The translations under genes were made by a program, and so were the position numbers. From contig DVLL01000005.1 of NCBI GenBank assembly GCA_018715525.1, forward strand, positions 30,830 to 94,829: DNA of 64,000 bases, read 5' to 3'. Source of the stretch: Candidatus Faeciplasma pullistercoris. GTDB taxonomy: Bacteria > Bacillota > Clostridia > Oscillospirales > Ruminococcaceae. The notes beneath the pieces were generated by a model that was given only the letters and a program-made list of their open reading frames with translations, did no database searches and was not told the DNA's origin. The stretch's first letter is position 1; every line of letters starts with the position of its first letter. This document shows positions 9,793 to 18,177 of this stretch, in pieces.

Positions 9793-9904
9793 CAGCCGGA
9801 ATACCCCGCGCGGCGCATACCAAAGGCGTATAGTATATATCATATATCACTCGCACGCAAATTGCAATAGCTTATAATTTTACCAAAGGAAGAGTATCAA
9901 GGCT

Positions 9905-10867
9905 ATGGCTAAAAAATTCAAAGGAAAAAGATCTCAGGTCAAAGTGTTTCTTGTCTACATGTCCGTAATGCTTGTCTGCATGCTTATTTTCGGAGCAGCC
10001 GCGCTCTTTTTGATGGACAGATTCGTCACACAGCCCGCTTTAGACCGCGACCGTGAGGAGCAGGAGGCGCTTGACTCCGAGCAGGACTCTCAGCCTCTTA
10101 TCGACTACTCGCTCTACCGCAAGACCTATCTCTTTGTCGGAGCGGACGGTCAGGACATCAACGCGATGGCTCTTATCCGCTTTACTCCCGACGAGGGCGG
10201 TATCGAGGTCGTCCCTGTCTCCGAGCTTACCCTCTCCCGCGTAGGGGAAACGAGCGGAACGCTCCAGGCTCTTTATGAGAGCGGAGGAATGAACTATCTT
10301 AAATCCGCCGTCGAATCGACGTTCTCGGTGAGCTGCGACAGCTATATAAAAATATCCAACGACGGCTGGAAGAGTCTTGTGGAGTACACCGGCGGGGTGA
10401 CCAGCTATTCCTTCCCCGAGGAGCTTTACTACAAGGACGAGGAAAGCGGCGAGCTGACCAGCTTCTCCGAAGGAACAGCCACCAGGACGCTCTGGGGCGA
10501 CGATATCAGAAGAATAATGACCTATCCCAACTATTCCGGCGGCGAGCAGGCAAGGCTACAGGTGATAGGCGAGCTTACCGTTTCGCTTCTTAACAACGCC
10601 TTTACCGCTCATGCCGAGGATGTAAACTCCAACCTGCAAAATATCTTCAACGCGATATTCAACAATTCCGATACAAATATAACCACCCGCAGCTTTAACG
10701 ATGTCCGCCCGGCGTATGAGTATCTTCTCGACGGCGGCTACACCTCGGCTACCTACCGCATCCCGAGGGGTAGCTATGACTCGAACGGCTTTTTCACCGT
10801 CGACCCGGAGTTTATAGCCGAGCTGTCCGAGTACTTCGGCTTTACGGAAGCCGAGCCCGCGCAGTAA
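9905..10867 (+). CDS. LCP-like (LytR-CpsA-Psr) membrane-anchored protein, divergent
   Basis: Encodes 320 residues. A short basic N-terminus is followed by one membrane helix (about residues 15-37), so the rest should be extracellular. The body resembles an LCP domain: YLFVGADGQDINAMALIRF, then WKSLVEYTGGV-type and EQARLQVIGEL-type segments in the right order. LCP enzymes attach anionic polymers to peptidoglycan. The arginines that normally bind the lipid pyrophosphate are not evident in the first motif (GADGQDIN), so this may be an inactive or altered member. A terminator follows at 10904. The family assignment is an inference from weak motifs. Confidence 0.6.
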   Translation: MAKKFKGKRSQVKVFLVYMSVMLVCMLIFGAAALFLMDRFVTQPALDRDREEQEALDSEQDSQPLIDYSLYRKTYLFVGADGQDINAMALIRFTPDEGGIEVVPVSELTLSRVGETSGTLQALYESGGMNYLKSAVESTFSVSCDSYIKISNDGWKSLVEYTGGVTSYSFPEELYYKDEESGELTSFSEGTATRTLWGDDIRRIMTYPNYSGGEQARLQVIGELTVSLLNNAFTAHAEDVNSNLQNIFNAIFNNSDTNITTRSFNDVRPAYEYLLDGGYTSATYRIPRGSYDSNGFFTVDPEFIAELSEYFGFTEAEPAQ

Positions 10868-10903
10868 AGCCTGCCGCCAATAGCATAACGCAGTAATCAC
10901 GCC

Positions 10904-10943
10904 AAGACCGCAGTGCTTCAGAGCGACCTGCGGTCTTTACTTT
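10904..10943 (+). terminator. Intrinsic terminator of the LCP-like gene
   Basis: A 10-bp perfect stem (AAGACCGCAG at 10904-10913 with CTGCGGTCTT at 10928-10937) is followed by a short T-rich tail (TACTTT). Confidence 0.7.
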
Positions 10944-10984
10944 GCCTAAATTTCCCGCAATGTATCGAAATAGTTATAAAGAGC

Positions 10985-11013
10985 TTGAAATGCCCCGAAA
11001 AATAGGATATACT
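10985..11013 (+). promoter_or_regulatory. Promoter of zapA-U32 operon
   Basis: TTGAAA (10985-10990) and TATACT (11008-11013) are separated by 17 bases. The start of transcription would be about 100 bases before zapA. Confidence 0.7.
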
Positions 11014-11066
11014 TATATTGAATCATTGCAGGTCAAGGACGCCTGCGCCACTAAACGCGAAAGGAC

Positions 11067-11105
11067 TTGGGCGGATATAACCGGCTTTTTCTGGCGATCC
11101 GCCAA
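11067..11105 (+). promoter_or_regulatory. Hairpin in the zapA 5' leader, next to the ribosome site
   Basis: TTGGGCGGAT (11067-11076) pairs with ATCCGCCAA (11097-11105), giving 9 bp with one bulged G. The 3' arm runs directly into the presumed ribosome site AAGGATAGGG before the zapA ATG, so folding could affect translation. A role is inferred only. Confidence 0.45.
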
Positions 11106-11120
11106 GGATAGGGCATAAAA

Positions 11121-11471
11121 ATGGAGAACCGAGTAAAAGTAAGGATCATCGGCAGGGAATATACCCTCGGAACGGACGACACTCCGGAATACACGCTTGA
11201 GCTTGCCAGAGAGCTTGACTCAAGAATGAACAAGATGCTCGCCGAGAGCAAAACGCTCAGCGGAATAGACGTCGCTATACTTTCCGCGCTCAACGCCATG
11301 GACGAGGCGTCAAAGGCGTCCTCGAACGCCGACAACATACGCCTCCAGCTCGGCGAATATGTCACCTCGGCGGACAAGGCGCGCCAGAGGTATGAGTCCG
11401 CCAAGAAGGAGATAGCGGCTCTCAAGAAGAGAATCGAGGAGCTTGAGACCAAGCTCAGCTCTAAGATATAG
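11121..11471 (+). CDS. zapA: Cell division protein ZapA
   Basis: Encodes 116 residues. ZapA binds and bundles FtsZ at the division ring. The N-terminal beta-hairpin and helix (VKVRIIGREYTLGTDDTPEY, then LARELDSRMNKM) and the DVAILSALNAMDE helix are typical. A C-terminal coiled coil (about residues 70-112, rich in K and E) mediates oligomerisation. The next gene, a U32 peptidase-family protein, starts 6 bases after the stop; this pairing is common in Clostridia. Confidence 0.9.
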   Translation: MENRVKVRIIGREYTLGTDDTPEYTLELARELDSRMNKMLAESKTLSGIDVAILSALNAMDEASKASSNADNIRLQLGEYVTSADKARQRYESAKKEIAALKKRIEELETKLSSKI

Positions 11472-11476
11472 ACGGC

Positions 11477-13528
11477 ATGAGCGCAGAGATATTGTCCCCC
11501 TGCGGCTCGTTTGAGTCGCTTGAGGCGGCGCTCCGCTCCGGAGCGGACGCGGTGTATCTCGGCGGAAAGAGCTTTTCCGCGAGAGCGAACGCCCAGAACT
11601 TCTCCCACGAGGAGCTTGAGACCGCTGTCGCCCTATGCCATAGGTACGGCGCAAGGGTATATCAGGCGGTCAACACCTGCGTGCTCGGCAAGGAGCTTTC
11701 AAGTCTCGCCGACGAGCTGGAATTCTCCTGCCGTACAGGTATAGACGGGCTTATAATCCAGGACAGAGCGGTGGAGTACATAATCAGGACCGCCTGCCCC
11801 GATATGCCGATACACGCCTCCACCCAGATGACCCTCCACACAAAAAACGGCGTTCTGTGGGCTAAGGAGCATGGCTACAGCCGGGCTGTTTTGTCCAGGG
11901 AGCTTCCGGCAAAAACAATAGAAGAGCTTTCACGCCTCGGCATAGAAACCGAGGTTTTTGTTCACGGAGCGCTGTGCATGTCCGTATCCGGGCAATGCTA
12001 CATGAGCGCGCTGATAGGCTCGCGTTCGGCAAACCGAGGAAGCTGCGCGGGAGCGTGCAGGCTGCCATTTTCCGCCTCGGGAAAAACAGACTCGAAGTAC
12101 GCCCTTTCCCTAAAGGACATGTCTCTTGCCGACTATGTCCAAGAATTGAATGAATGCGGAGTCTCGTCGCTGAAAATCGAGGGCAGGATGAAAAGACCGG
12201 AGTATGTGGCCGCCGCAACCACGGCGATTAAAAACGCCTCCATCGGCAGACCGTGGGACCATGAGACGCTTAAAGCCGTGTTCTCAAGAAGCGGATTTAC
12301 CGACGGGTACTACACCGGTAAGACCGGAGCGGGTATGTTCGGCGCGAGGCAGAAGGAGGACGTCCTCTCTGCGTCCGGAGTTCTGCCCGGGCTCAGGGCT
12401 TTATACCGCAATGAGCCTCAGAAGTTTGAGGTGAGCTTCGAGCTATCTGCCTCGGGAGGCAGACCCTGCTCGCTCACAGCGTCTGACGGAACTGCCAAAG
12501 TCACCCTGACCGGAGCCGTGCCTCAAGCAGCGGTCAACCGCGAGACAACTGCCTGCGAGATAAAAGCCCAGCTTTCAAAGCTGGGCGGTACGCTTTACCG
12601 CCTCAAAGCCGCGTCGGTTGAAATAGACCCCGGGCTGATGCTCCCCCTATCTGAAATAAACAGGCTGCGCAGGGAGGCTCTTGGGCTTCTCGACGAAAAA
12701 AGGATAGAGCGGCTTGACCGCCGCCGCGAATTTGACCGCTCCCGTCTCATACTCGACAGACCCAAGACGCACAAGGGCAAAATCCCCGAGCTGTGGGTGA
12801 GCGCGCAGAGCCTTTCTCAGCTCAGCGAGCTGGATATATCCAAAATCCCAAAGCTCATACTCCCCCTTTCAAGCGCCGAGGAGGCTGCCGGCTCGGGCAT
12901 ACCTCTCGACAAAATAATTTTGTCCCTTCCCCGGTTCAGCTTTGACGAGGAGGCTCTTGAAAAAAAGCTTCTTAAGGCTCGCGGCATGGGGCTTCGGCAG
13001 GTGGAGTGCACGAACGCCGCTCACATCAGGCTCGCAAAATCGCTCGGGCTATCCGCCTACGGCGGCTTCGGGCTCAATATCACCAACTCAGTCGCCGCCC
13101 ATATGTACGCCTCGGACGGTCTTAAGGCGCTCACGCTTTCCTTTGAGCTTAAGGCGTCGCAGGCGTCAGGGATCGCTTCGCCTGTCCCTGTGGGCGCTGT
13201 GATCTACGGCAGGCTGCCGCTTATGTTGGCGGTAAACTGCCCGATAAAAGCCGAGCTCGGCTGCCATGGCTGCACCCGCTCGGTGACCGACCGCACCGGC
13301 GCGAAATTCCCGGTGCTCTGCCGCAAAGCCGACGGATATGTCGAGATACTTAACTCCAAGGTGCTCAGGCTTTCGGACAAGCTCTCAGACTTCAGCCTCG
13401 ACTACTGCATACTCAGCTTCACCCTTGAAACTCCTGCCGAGGTGAAAAGCACGCTTGACGACTACCTCTGCGGCAGAGCCCCGCAGGGAGAATATACGAG
13501 AGGACTTTATTACCGGGGTATAATTTAG
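11477..13528 (+). CDS. U32 peptidase-family protein (RNA hydroxylase type, with DUF3656-like C-terminal part)
   Basis: Encodes 683 residues. The N-terminal half is a U32 domain: ILSPCGSFESLEAALRSGADAVYLGG, HASTQMTLHTKNG, EVFVHGALCMSVSGQCYMS, and SANRGSCAGACRLPF. The conserved cysteines around residues 167-195 match those needed in U32 proteins that hydroxylate tRNA or rRNA (TrhP/RlhA group). The longer C-terminal half, ending near residue 590 with LGCHGCTRSVTDR, fits the DUF3656-containing subgroup. Despite the name, protease activity is doubtful. Co-transcribed with zapA. Confidence 0.87.
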   Translation: MSAEILSPCGSFESLEAALRSGADAVYLGGKSFSARANAQNFSHEELETAVALCHRYGARVYQAVNTCVLGKELSSLADELEFSCRTGIDGLIIQDRAVEYIIRTACPDMPIHASTQMTLHTKNGVLWAKEHGYSRAVLSRELPAKTIEELSRLGIETEVFVHGALCMSVSGQCYMSALIGSRSANRGSCAGACRLPFSASGKTDSKYALSLKDMSLADYVQELNECGVSSLKIEGRMKRPEYVAAATTAIKNASIGRPWDHETLKAVFSRSGFTDGYYTGKTGAGMFGARQKEDVLSASGVLPGLRALYRNEPQKFEVSFELSASGGRPCSLTASDGTAKVTLTGAVPQAAVNRETTACEIKAQLSKLGGTLYRLKAASVEIDPGLMLPLSEINRLRREALGLLDEKRIERLDRRREFDRSRLILDRPKTHKGKIPELWVSAQSLSQLSELDISKIPKLILPLSSAEEAAGSGIPLDKIILSLPRFSFDEEALEKKLLKARGMGLRQVECTNAAHIRLAKSLGLSAYGGFGLNITNSVAAHMYASDGLKALTLSFELKASQASGIASPVPVGAVIYGRLPLMLAVNCPIKAELGCHGCTRSVTDRTGAKFPVLCRKADGYVEILNSKVLRLSDKLSDFSLDYCILSFTLETPAEVKSTLDDYLCGRAPQGEYTRGLYYRGII

Positions 13529-13549
13529 CCCGGTAATGAGATAAATATT

Positions 13550-13990
13550 ATGGTACTGAAATTTAAAAAGCTTCGTGAAAACGCCGTTATCCCCCGCCCC
13601 GCCACCTCGCAGAGCGCAGGCCTTGACCTGTGCGCCTGCATAGACGAGCCGCTTACCCTGCATGTCGGGGAAATAGCCACTATCCCCTGCGGGATAGCCT
13701 GCTGCCCGGATAGACAGGACGTCGCGCTTTTGGTGTTTGTGCGCTCCTCGCTCGGCAGAAAGCACGGGCTGACGCTTGCCAATTCGGTGGGCGTGGTGGA
13801 CTCCGACTATCGGGGAGAAATAATGGTTCCGATAATCAATCACGGAGCCTCGGACTACACCTTCGAGCCGGGAGAAAGGTTCGCGCAGCTTGTGGTCACG
13901 CCGGTGATTTTCCCCGAGATCGAGCAAGCGCAGGAGCTTCCGGAATCCGACCGCGGCATGGGCGGCTTCGGTTCGACAGGAAGGCTGTGA
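13550..13990 (+). CDS. dut: dUTP diphosphatase
   Basis: Encodes 146 residues. It hydrolyses dUTP to dUMP and pyrophosphate, keeping uracil out of DNA. All five trimeric dUTPase motifs are visible: SAGLDLCA, RSSLGRKHG, ANSVGVVDSDYRGEI, GERFAQLVV, and the C-terminal GFGSTGRL arm. It follows the U32 gene by 21 bases. Its last 136 bases are also covered on the other strand by the symporter frame. Confidence 0.95.
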   Translation: MVLKFKKLRENAVIPRPATSQSAGLDLCACIDEPLTLHVGEIATIPCGIACCPDRQDVALLVFVRSSLGRKHGLTLANSVGVVDSDYRGEIMVPIINHGASDYTFEPGERFAQLVVTPVIFPEIEQAQELPESDRGMGGFGSTGRL

Positions 13991-15279
13991 GCCTCTGATA
14001 AAATCTCCCCGCGCAGCTTTATCAGCGCGAAGGTGCAGGGAAAGACCATAAGCCCGTTGAATATGTCGCTTACAAGCCAGACCCGCTCAAGGCTCATCAC
14101 CGCTCCTAAATACGCCGACATGGCGTACAAAAGCTTATACGCAGTTATCAGGGGCTTTTTGCCTCTGAGTGCATAATCCGCCGCAGCAAGGCCTATCCTC
14201 GACCAGCCTATAACGGTCGCTATCCCAAAGCCGGCTATGCTGACGGCGGCTAATTTTCCGGCAAGCCCGCCGTACACCCTGCCAAACGCCGAGGTGACGA
14301 GCTGCGCTCCGTCCGCGCCGCCCAAGAGCTCAACTCCTGAGGAGAGTATTCCCACCGCCGTGAGGCTGCATATAACGAAGGTGTCAACAATGAGCTCAAA
14401 AATATTCATCAGACCCTGCTCGCAAGGCGTCCGACAGCCGGATTCGGCGTGTATCGCCGCGGTAGTTCCAAGTCCCGCCTCGTTTGAAAATATCCCGCGC
14501 CGGAAGCCGACGCTTACCGCTCTTCTCACAGCCGCTCCCGCCGTGCCGCCGAATACCGCTCTTATCCCGAACGCGCCGCCGAAAATATCCGAAAACACTC
14601 CGGGCAGCGCAGAGCGGTTCATTATTATCAGAACGAGCATCGCAACGATATACCCCGCCGTCAGCAAAGGCAGAAATACTCCGCACAGCCTTCCCGCGAA
14701 CTCAGAGCTTGAAAACAGACAGAACAAGGCTACCGCCGCCACGGCCGCTCCGCAGTACACAGGGTCAAGCGAGAACTCCTTGTAAAGAGCCTCCGCCGCC
14801 GAGTTTGACTGCACCATGCTACCCATTCCGAACGACGCGAGCATGCAGAACAGGGCGTATAGCATTCCCGCAAGCGGGTCCTTTAATCCGTCGCGAAGAG
14901 CATACATTATTCCGCCTTTTTTTCCGTCGCGGTACTTTATACTTAATATGCCCTCCGCGTACGCGACCGCCATCCCGAAAAAGCCGGACACCCACAGCCA
15001 AAATATCCCGCCCGGTCCCCCGAGCGTAAGCGCAGTCGCGACTCCGGTAACGCTGCCGGTGCCTACTGTCGCCGCAAGCGCGGTGGAGATACACCCAAGC
15101 CTTGAGCCGTCGGAGGAAAACAGGTTCCTTTTGACGCAGCGGAGTATATCGGCTATTCTAAGCTGCACAAGCCTTGTCCTGAAGCTGAAATACACCCCCA
15201 CCGATATTATCAGAATAACCGTCGGCATCCCCCAGACGGCGTCCGAAACCGCGGTAAGTATTTTGTTTATCGCCACCAC
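13855..15279 (-). CDS. AGCS-family amino acid:cation symporter
   Basis: Encodes 474 residues with about 11 hydrophobic segments. The alanine/glycine:cation symporter hallmarks are GCISTALAATVGTGSVTGVATAL near residue 60, GGPGGIFWLWVSGFFGMAVAYAEG, and GIFSNEAGLGTTAAIHA near residue 270. Members import alanine, glycine or serine with sodium. The start is GTG with GGAGG 5 bases upstream. The last 45 or so codons (after LRGEILSEA) are hydrophilic and lie antisense to dut; the normal family end would be near 13990, so the tail may reflect loss of an original stop. Confidence 0.92.
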   Translation of the reverse strand: MVAINKILTAVSDAVWGMPTVILIISVGVYFSFRTRLVQLRIADILRCVKRNLFSSDGSRLGCISTALAATVGTGSVTGVATALTLGGPGGIFWLWVSGFFGMAVAYAEGILSIKYRDGKKGGIMYALRDGLKDPLAGMLYALFCMLASFGMGSMVQSNSAAEALYKEFSLDPVYCGAAVAAVALFCLFSSSEFAGRLCGVFLPLLTAGYIVAMLVLIIMNRSALPGVFSDIFGGAFGIRAVFGGTAGAAVRRAVSVGFRRGIFSNEAGLGTTAAIHAESGCRTPCEQGLMNIFELIVDTFVICSLTAVGILSSGVELLGGADGAQLVTSAFGRVYGGLAGKLAAVSIAGFGIATVIGWSRIGLAAADYALRGKKPLITAYKLLYAMSAYLGAVMSLERVWLVSDIFNGLMVFPCTFALIKLRGEILSEAHSLPVEPKPPMPRSDSGSSCACSISGKITGVTTSCANLSPGSKV

Positions 15280-15325
15280 TCATTCCTCCCGCTCCGGCTA
15301 CCATCCTTTATCTGTGAAAGGAAGC

Positions 15326-15775
15326 ATGCACATGAGAAAGTACCGACCGAAAACGACAGCTCTTCTCATAATAAACATCGCCGTAATACTGCTGTGCACA
15401 GGTCTGACCGTTGTGACAAGAATATATCTTGTCTCCTTTAGAATACTTATGATTCTGCTGATAGCTTTATTCTGGGCGGCGGCCGTGCTCTTTTGCTGCG
15501 TACTGCTCCCGCTGTATTTCCGCAGGACGGTGGTATATGTCTCCGGCATAGAGCTCTGCCTGCACACCGGTATTTTCTTCTGGCGAAGGGAGTACATGAG
15601 GATGTCCGCCGTGCAGTATGTGACCTCCGTCAGTCTCCCTCTCTCCGGCTTCTCCGGGTTCAACTTCATTTTCGTCAGAGGGCTTGGCGGGACTCTGGTG
15701 CTTCCCTTTTTGCGGAGCGCCGACTGCGACGATATAATAAATCTCATTCACATCAAAATTACGGAAAGGCAATAG
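15326..15775 (+). CDS. Bacterial PH-domain membrane protein, YdbS-like
   Basis: Encodes 149 residues. Two hydrophobic helices at about residues 11-60 are followed by a bPH_2 (DUF304)-type beta domain (VYVSGIELCLHTGIFFWRR, RMSAVQYVTSV, LVLPFLRSAD). In B. subtilis the YdbS/YdbT pair is a membrane system; its biochemical role is unsettled. AAAGGAAG lies just before the ATG. The larger partner follows 28 bases later. The start is only 46 bases from the divergent AGCS start, leaving little room for two promoters. Confidence 0.8.
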   Translation: MHMRKYRPKTTALLIINIAVILLCTGLTVVTRIYLVSFRILMILLIALFWAAAVLFCCVLLPLYFRRTVVYVSGIELCLHTGIFFWRREYMRMSAVQYVTSVSLPLSGFSGFNFIFVRGLGGTLVLPFLRSADCDDIINLIHIKITERQ

Positions 15776-15803
15776 CTCAGCATTTTTATGAAAGGAGGCA
15801 GTC

Positions 15804-17282
15804 ATGGCGGAGCGAAGCGGACAGCAGCATCCCATAAAGCTGTTTTCATACACCACCCGCTACTTCTGGCTTCTGATAATTCCTATCCTGCGAAGCCTCT
15901 ACTCGCTATCGTTCAGCGTGGACGCGCTGAGAGTGTGGCTGGCGGGAACATGGTTCGACCTCATAGTTATTGCGACTATTTTAGCCTTTGCGTGGCTAAG
16001 GCTGGTGAGCGTCACCTACAGCTTCAATCAGGAGAGGATTATTGTCCGACGCGGCATCTTTATCAATGCCGAGGACTTGATATACTACCGCGAAATCTCT
16101 ACTCTAAGTATAAAGCGCAATATAATTTACAAAATAGTGGGAGCAAGCAAGGTGTATATAGGCACCAACGCGGGAATTTTTGACCGCGCGGATATCACTC
16201 TCGTCATGAAACGCTCGGACGCGGATTGCCTTTACGGCTGCGTCATGAACAGCAGAGCAAGGACAATAAACTATTCCGTCTCCCCCAACCGCTTAAGATT
16301 ATTTATATTTTCAATCATCTCCTCCTCCACTCTCTCCGGAGCTATCGTGGCTCTCGCGTTCGTTATCGAGGTCTCAAGGCTTATCGACAGAGAGCTTGAG
16401 GCGAGGCTCATCATGGACGCCCTCAACGAATTTGCCGCGCGCATGTCGGCTATCGTGCCTCCGATCACGGCAGGTATCTCCGCTGTCATCGCTCTTTCAT
16501 GGCTTATCTCGTTCGTCACCAACCTGTTCTACTTCTGGAACTACATCCTCACAAAATCCCCGGACAGCATCTACGTCAAAAGCGGGCTCATCGCAAAAAA
16601 CGGGCATATAATCAGGCTGGACAGAATCAACTTCATAGACCTGAGGCAAAATCTCTCGGCGAAGCTGTTCAGGATATCCTCCCTGCACTGCCAATGCTCA
16701 GGCTACGGCTCGACAGGCCGCTCCGAGCTCTCAGTAGTCCTCCCTATAACCACCTCCAATGAAATCAAAGGCGCGATACAGGAGGTGTTTCCCGAGTATC
16801 CCAATCCCGAGATCCAGCTCAAGCCCTCTCTGCGCTCGTTTCCGGGCTTCTATTTCTGGCCTGTTATCTTGGCCATACTCCCGCTCGCCGCCTACGCCCT
16901 GATAAGCCTTATCTTTCCCGGCTGGAAAACCATAGCCGAAGCCGCTCTGCTGATAGCGGAAGTCCCTGCAGTCTGGCTCGCGGTAGTCAAAACCGTCGCT
17001 ATATTTACTACCGGCATAGGCTTTTCGGACGGGCATCTTGTGATGAAATACGCAAAAAGATACGGCTTCCACACCGTTATCTCCCCAAAGGATCGCATAA
17101 CCAAAATAGTTATCCGTCAGTCCGTCCCACAGCACATCGGAGGAAGCTGCACAGCCATCATATACACCGCTTCCGACAAAAAAGTGCGCCATATAATCTA
17201 CGGACTTCGGCTTGACAAGGCGCTCAGCTTTTTTGACAGACAGGGCTTCGACCTATATTACAGCGAAAATCCGCTCCAATAA
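15804..17282 (+). CDS. Large bacterial PH-domain membrane protein, YdbT-like
   Basis: Encodes 492 residues. Membrane helices appear in pairs near residues 25-75, 165-190, 215-245 and 355-405, alternating with beta-rich segments of bPH_2 type: VTYSFNQERIIVRRGIF, DSIYVKSGLIAKNGH with LDRINFIDLRQNL, and a last one around GFSDGHLVMKYAKRYGFH. This arrangement matches YdbT-like proteins. AGGAGG lies 6 bases before the ATG. It almost certainly works with the smaller PH-domain protein encoded just upstream. Confidence 0.8.
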   Translation: MAERSGQQHPIKLFSYTTRYFWLLIIPILRSLYSLSFSVDALRVWLAGTWFDLIVIATILAFAWLRLVSVTYSFNQERIIVRRGIFINAEDLIYYREISTLSIKRNIIYKIVGASKVYIGTNAGIFDRADITLVMKRSDADCLYGCVMNSRARTINYSVSPNRLRLFIFSIISSSTLSGAIVALAFVIEVSRLIDRELEARLIMDALNEFAARMSAIVPPITAGISAVIALSWLISFVTNLFYFWNYILTKSPDSIYVKSGLIAKNGHIIRLDRINFIDLRQNLSAKLFRISSLHCQCSGYGSTGRSELSVVLPITTSNEIKGAIQEVFPEYPNPEIQLKPSLRSFPGFYFWPVILAILPLAAYALISLIFPGWKTIAEAALLIAEVPAVWLAVVKTVAIFTTGIGFSDGHLVMKYAKRYGFHTVISPKDRITKIVIRQSVPQHIGGSCTAIIYTASDKKVRHIIYGLRLDKALSFFDRQGFDLYYSENPLQ

Positions 17283-17299
17283 AAATTTTTAAAAAGCAC

Positions 17300-17328
17300 T
17301 TGACAAATCCGCTTTCATTAACTATAAT
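17300..17328 (+). promoter_or_regulatory. Promoter of the tRNA-Met/tRNA-Glu pair
   Basis: TTGACA (17300-17305) and TATAAT (17323-17328), both perfect consensus, with a 17-base spacer, about 50 bases before tRNA-Met. Confidence 0.9.
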
Positions 17329-17378
17329 GAATAAGTCTCGTATCGAAGTCTCACACAGACAGAGAATCGACAGCAATC

Positions 17379-17455
17379 GGCTGTATAGCTCAGTTGGCTA
17401 GAGCATTCGGTTCATACCCGAAGTGTCACCGGTTCAAATCCAGTTACAGCCACCA
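17379..17455 (+). tRNA. tRNA-Met (CAT)
   Basis: A 77-base cloverleaf. The acceptor GGCTGTA pairs with TACAGCC, followed by A and an encoded CCA. The anticodon loop is TTCATAC (anticodon CAT) and the T-arm contains GGTTCAAATCC. The first base pair is G-C and the anticodon stem lacks three G-C pairs typical of initiator tRNA, so this is probably elongator Met; a CAT tRNA-Ile2 cannot be fully excluded. Confidence 0.92.
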
Positions 17456-17459
17456 ATTT

Positions 17460-17534
17460 GGCCCGTTGGTCAAGCGGCTAAGACATCGCCCTTTCACGGC
17501 GGAGACATGAGTTCGATTCTCGTACGGGTCACCA
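17460..17534 (+). tRNA. tRNA-Glu (TTC)
   Basis: A 75-base cloverleaf starting 4 bases after tRNA-Met. The acceptor GGCCCGT pairs with ACGGGTC (one G-T pair), with encoded CCA. The anticodon loop CTTTCAC gives TTC. The T-arm contains GAGTTCGATTCTC. Confidence 0.95.
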
Positions 17535-17538
17535 TATT

Positions 17539-17577
17539 CCCGGCTTTTCTGAAAAGGAAGCCGGGCTTTTTGTTTTT
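17539..17577 (+). terminator. Terminator of the tRNA pair
   Basis: CCCGGCTT (17539-17546) pairs with AAGCCGGG (17558-17565), followed by CTTTTTGTTTTT. Confidence 0.9.
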
Positions 17578-17608
17578 AGATCATCTTACCCGAAATGGCT
17601 TTGAGACT

Positions 17609-17952
17609 GGGATGCCGCGAAGCCCCGACGCATGGCGGCGGGGCCGGAAGCGAGCCGAGGGCGCAGGGCAGCGGCTTTTAACTTCACAGCCTTATCCCGG
17701 CAGAAAATTGCAGCATGTGGCTTAGCTCTTTTCCGCCCTGCCCTGCGCTCGCCCTCGGCTCGCTATAGCTGCCCGGACAGCAGCAGCCATTGGCTGCTGC
17801 GCAAGCCCGCGCCTTCCGGGGCGCTCCCCTGATAAACGCCCCGCATTGCCCGACTCGCACAAAAGTCAAGTTAAGAGCGGAAGCTAACGGCGCGGGCTCG
17901 CCGCGGCTGCGTGAACGCAGCCGCATGCTGTCCGGGCGGCGCGCGGCATCCC
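17609..17952 (+). other. Structured intergenic element E1 (copy 1 of a four-member family)
   Basis: This 344-bp GC-rich stretch has no gene but is almost fully self-complementary in nested order. P1: 17609-17619 with 17942-17952 (11 bp). Small hairpin: GCCCCG 17622-17627 with 17639-17644. P2: 17650-17671 with 17738-17763, 13 + 9 bp with one 4-base bulge. P3: 17768-17782 with 17926-17940, 15 bp including a G-T pair. Inside P3 are a hairpin (17781-17799), a 10-bp helix (17804-17813 with 17889-17898) and a 9-bp hairpin (17903-17924). It lies between the tRNA terminator and the convergent deacetylase terminator. It shares its plan with E2, E3 and E4. Function unknown; structured RNA or mobile element. 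Confidence 0.8.
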
Positions 17953-18072
17953 CTGTGAAGAGCGAGTAAGCTATCATCGTGCCACATAAAAGCGCGGCGG
18001 GGAAAATCATTTAGTGTTCCCTGTCTCATGCTTTCTTTGAGGCTTGCCGCAAAATAAATTGCTTTCAAGCTT

Positions 18073-18106
18073 AAAAACAAGAGGCACCCACATTGCGAAT
18101 GCCTCT
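18073..18106 (-). terminator. Terminator of the polysaccharide deacetylase gene
   Basis: On the minus strand AGAGGCA pairs with TGCCTCT around a loop, followed by TGTTTTTA. It lies about 70 bases after the stop at 18178. Confidence 0.8.
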
Positions 18107-18177
18107 TTATGTTTTACAATTTGTATATTTATTTTTGATTTTACTCTTACTTATAATTTCCGCTGTCAAATGTATGT

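Noticed and set aside
14816..15325. In-frame upstream extension of the small PH-domain gene
   Set aside because: It is antisense to the AGCS symporter and has no ribosome site; the ATG at 15326 has AAAGGAAG before it.
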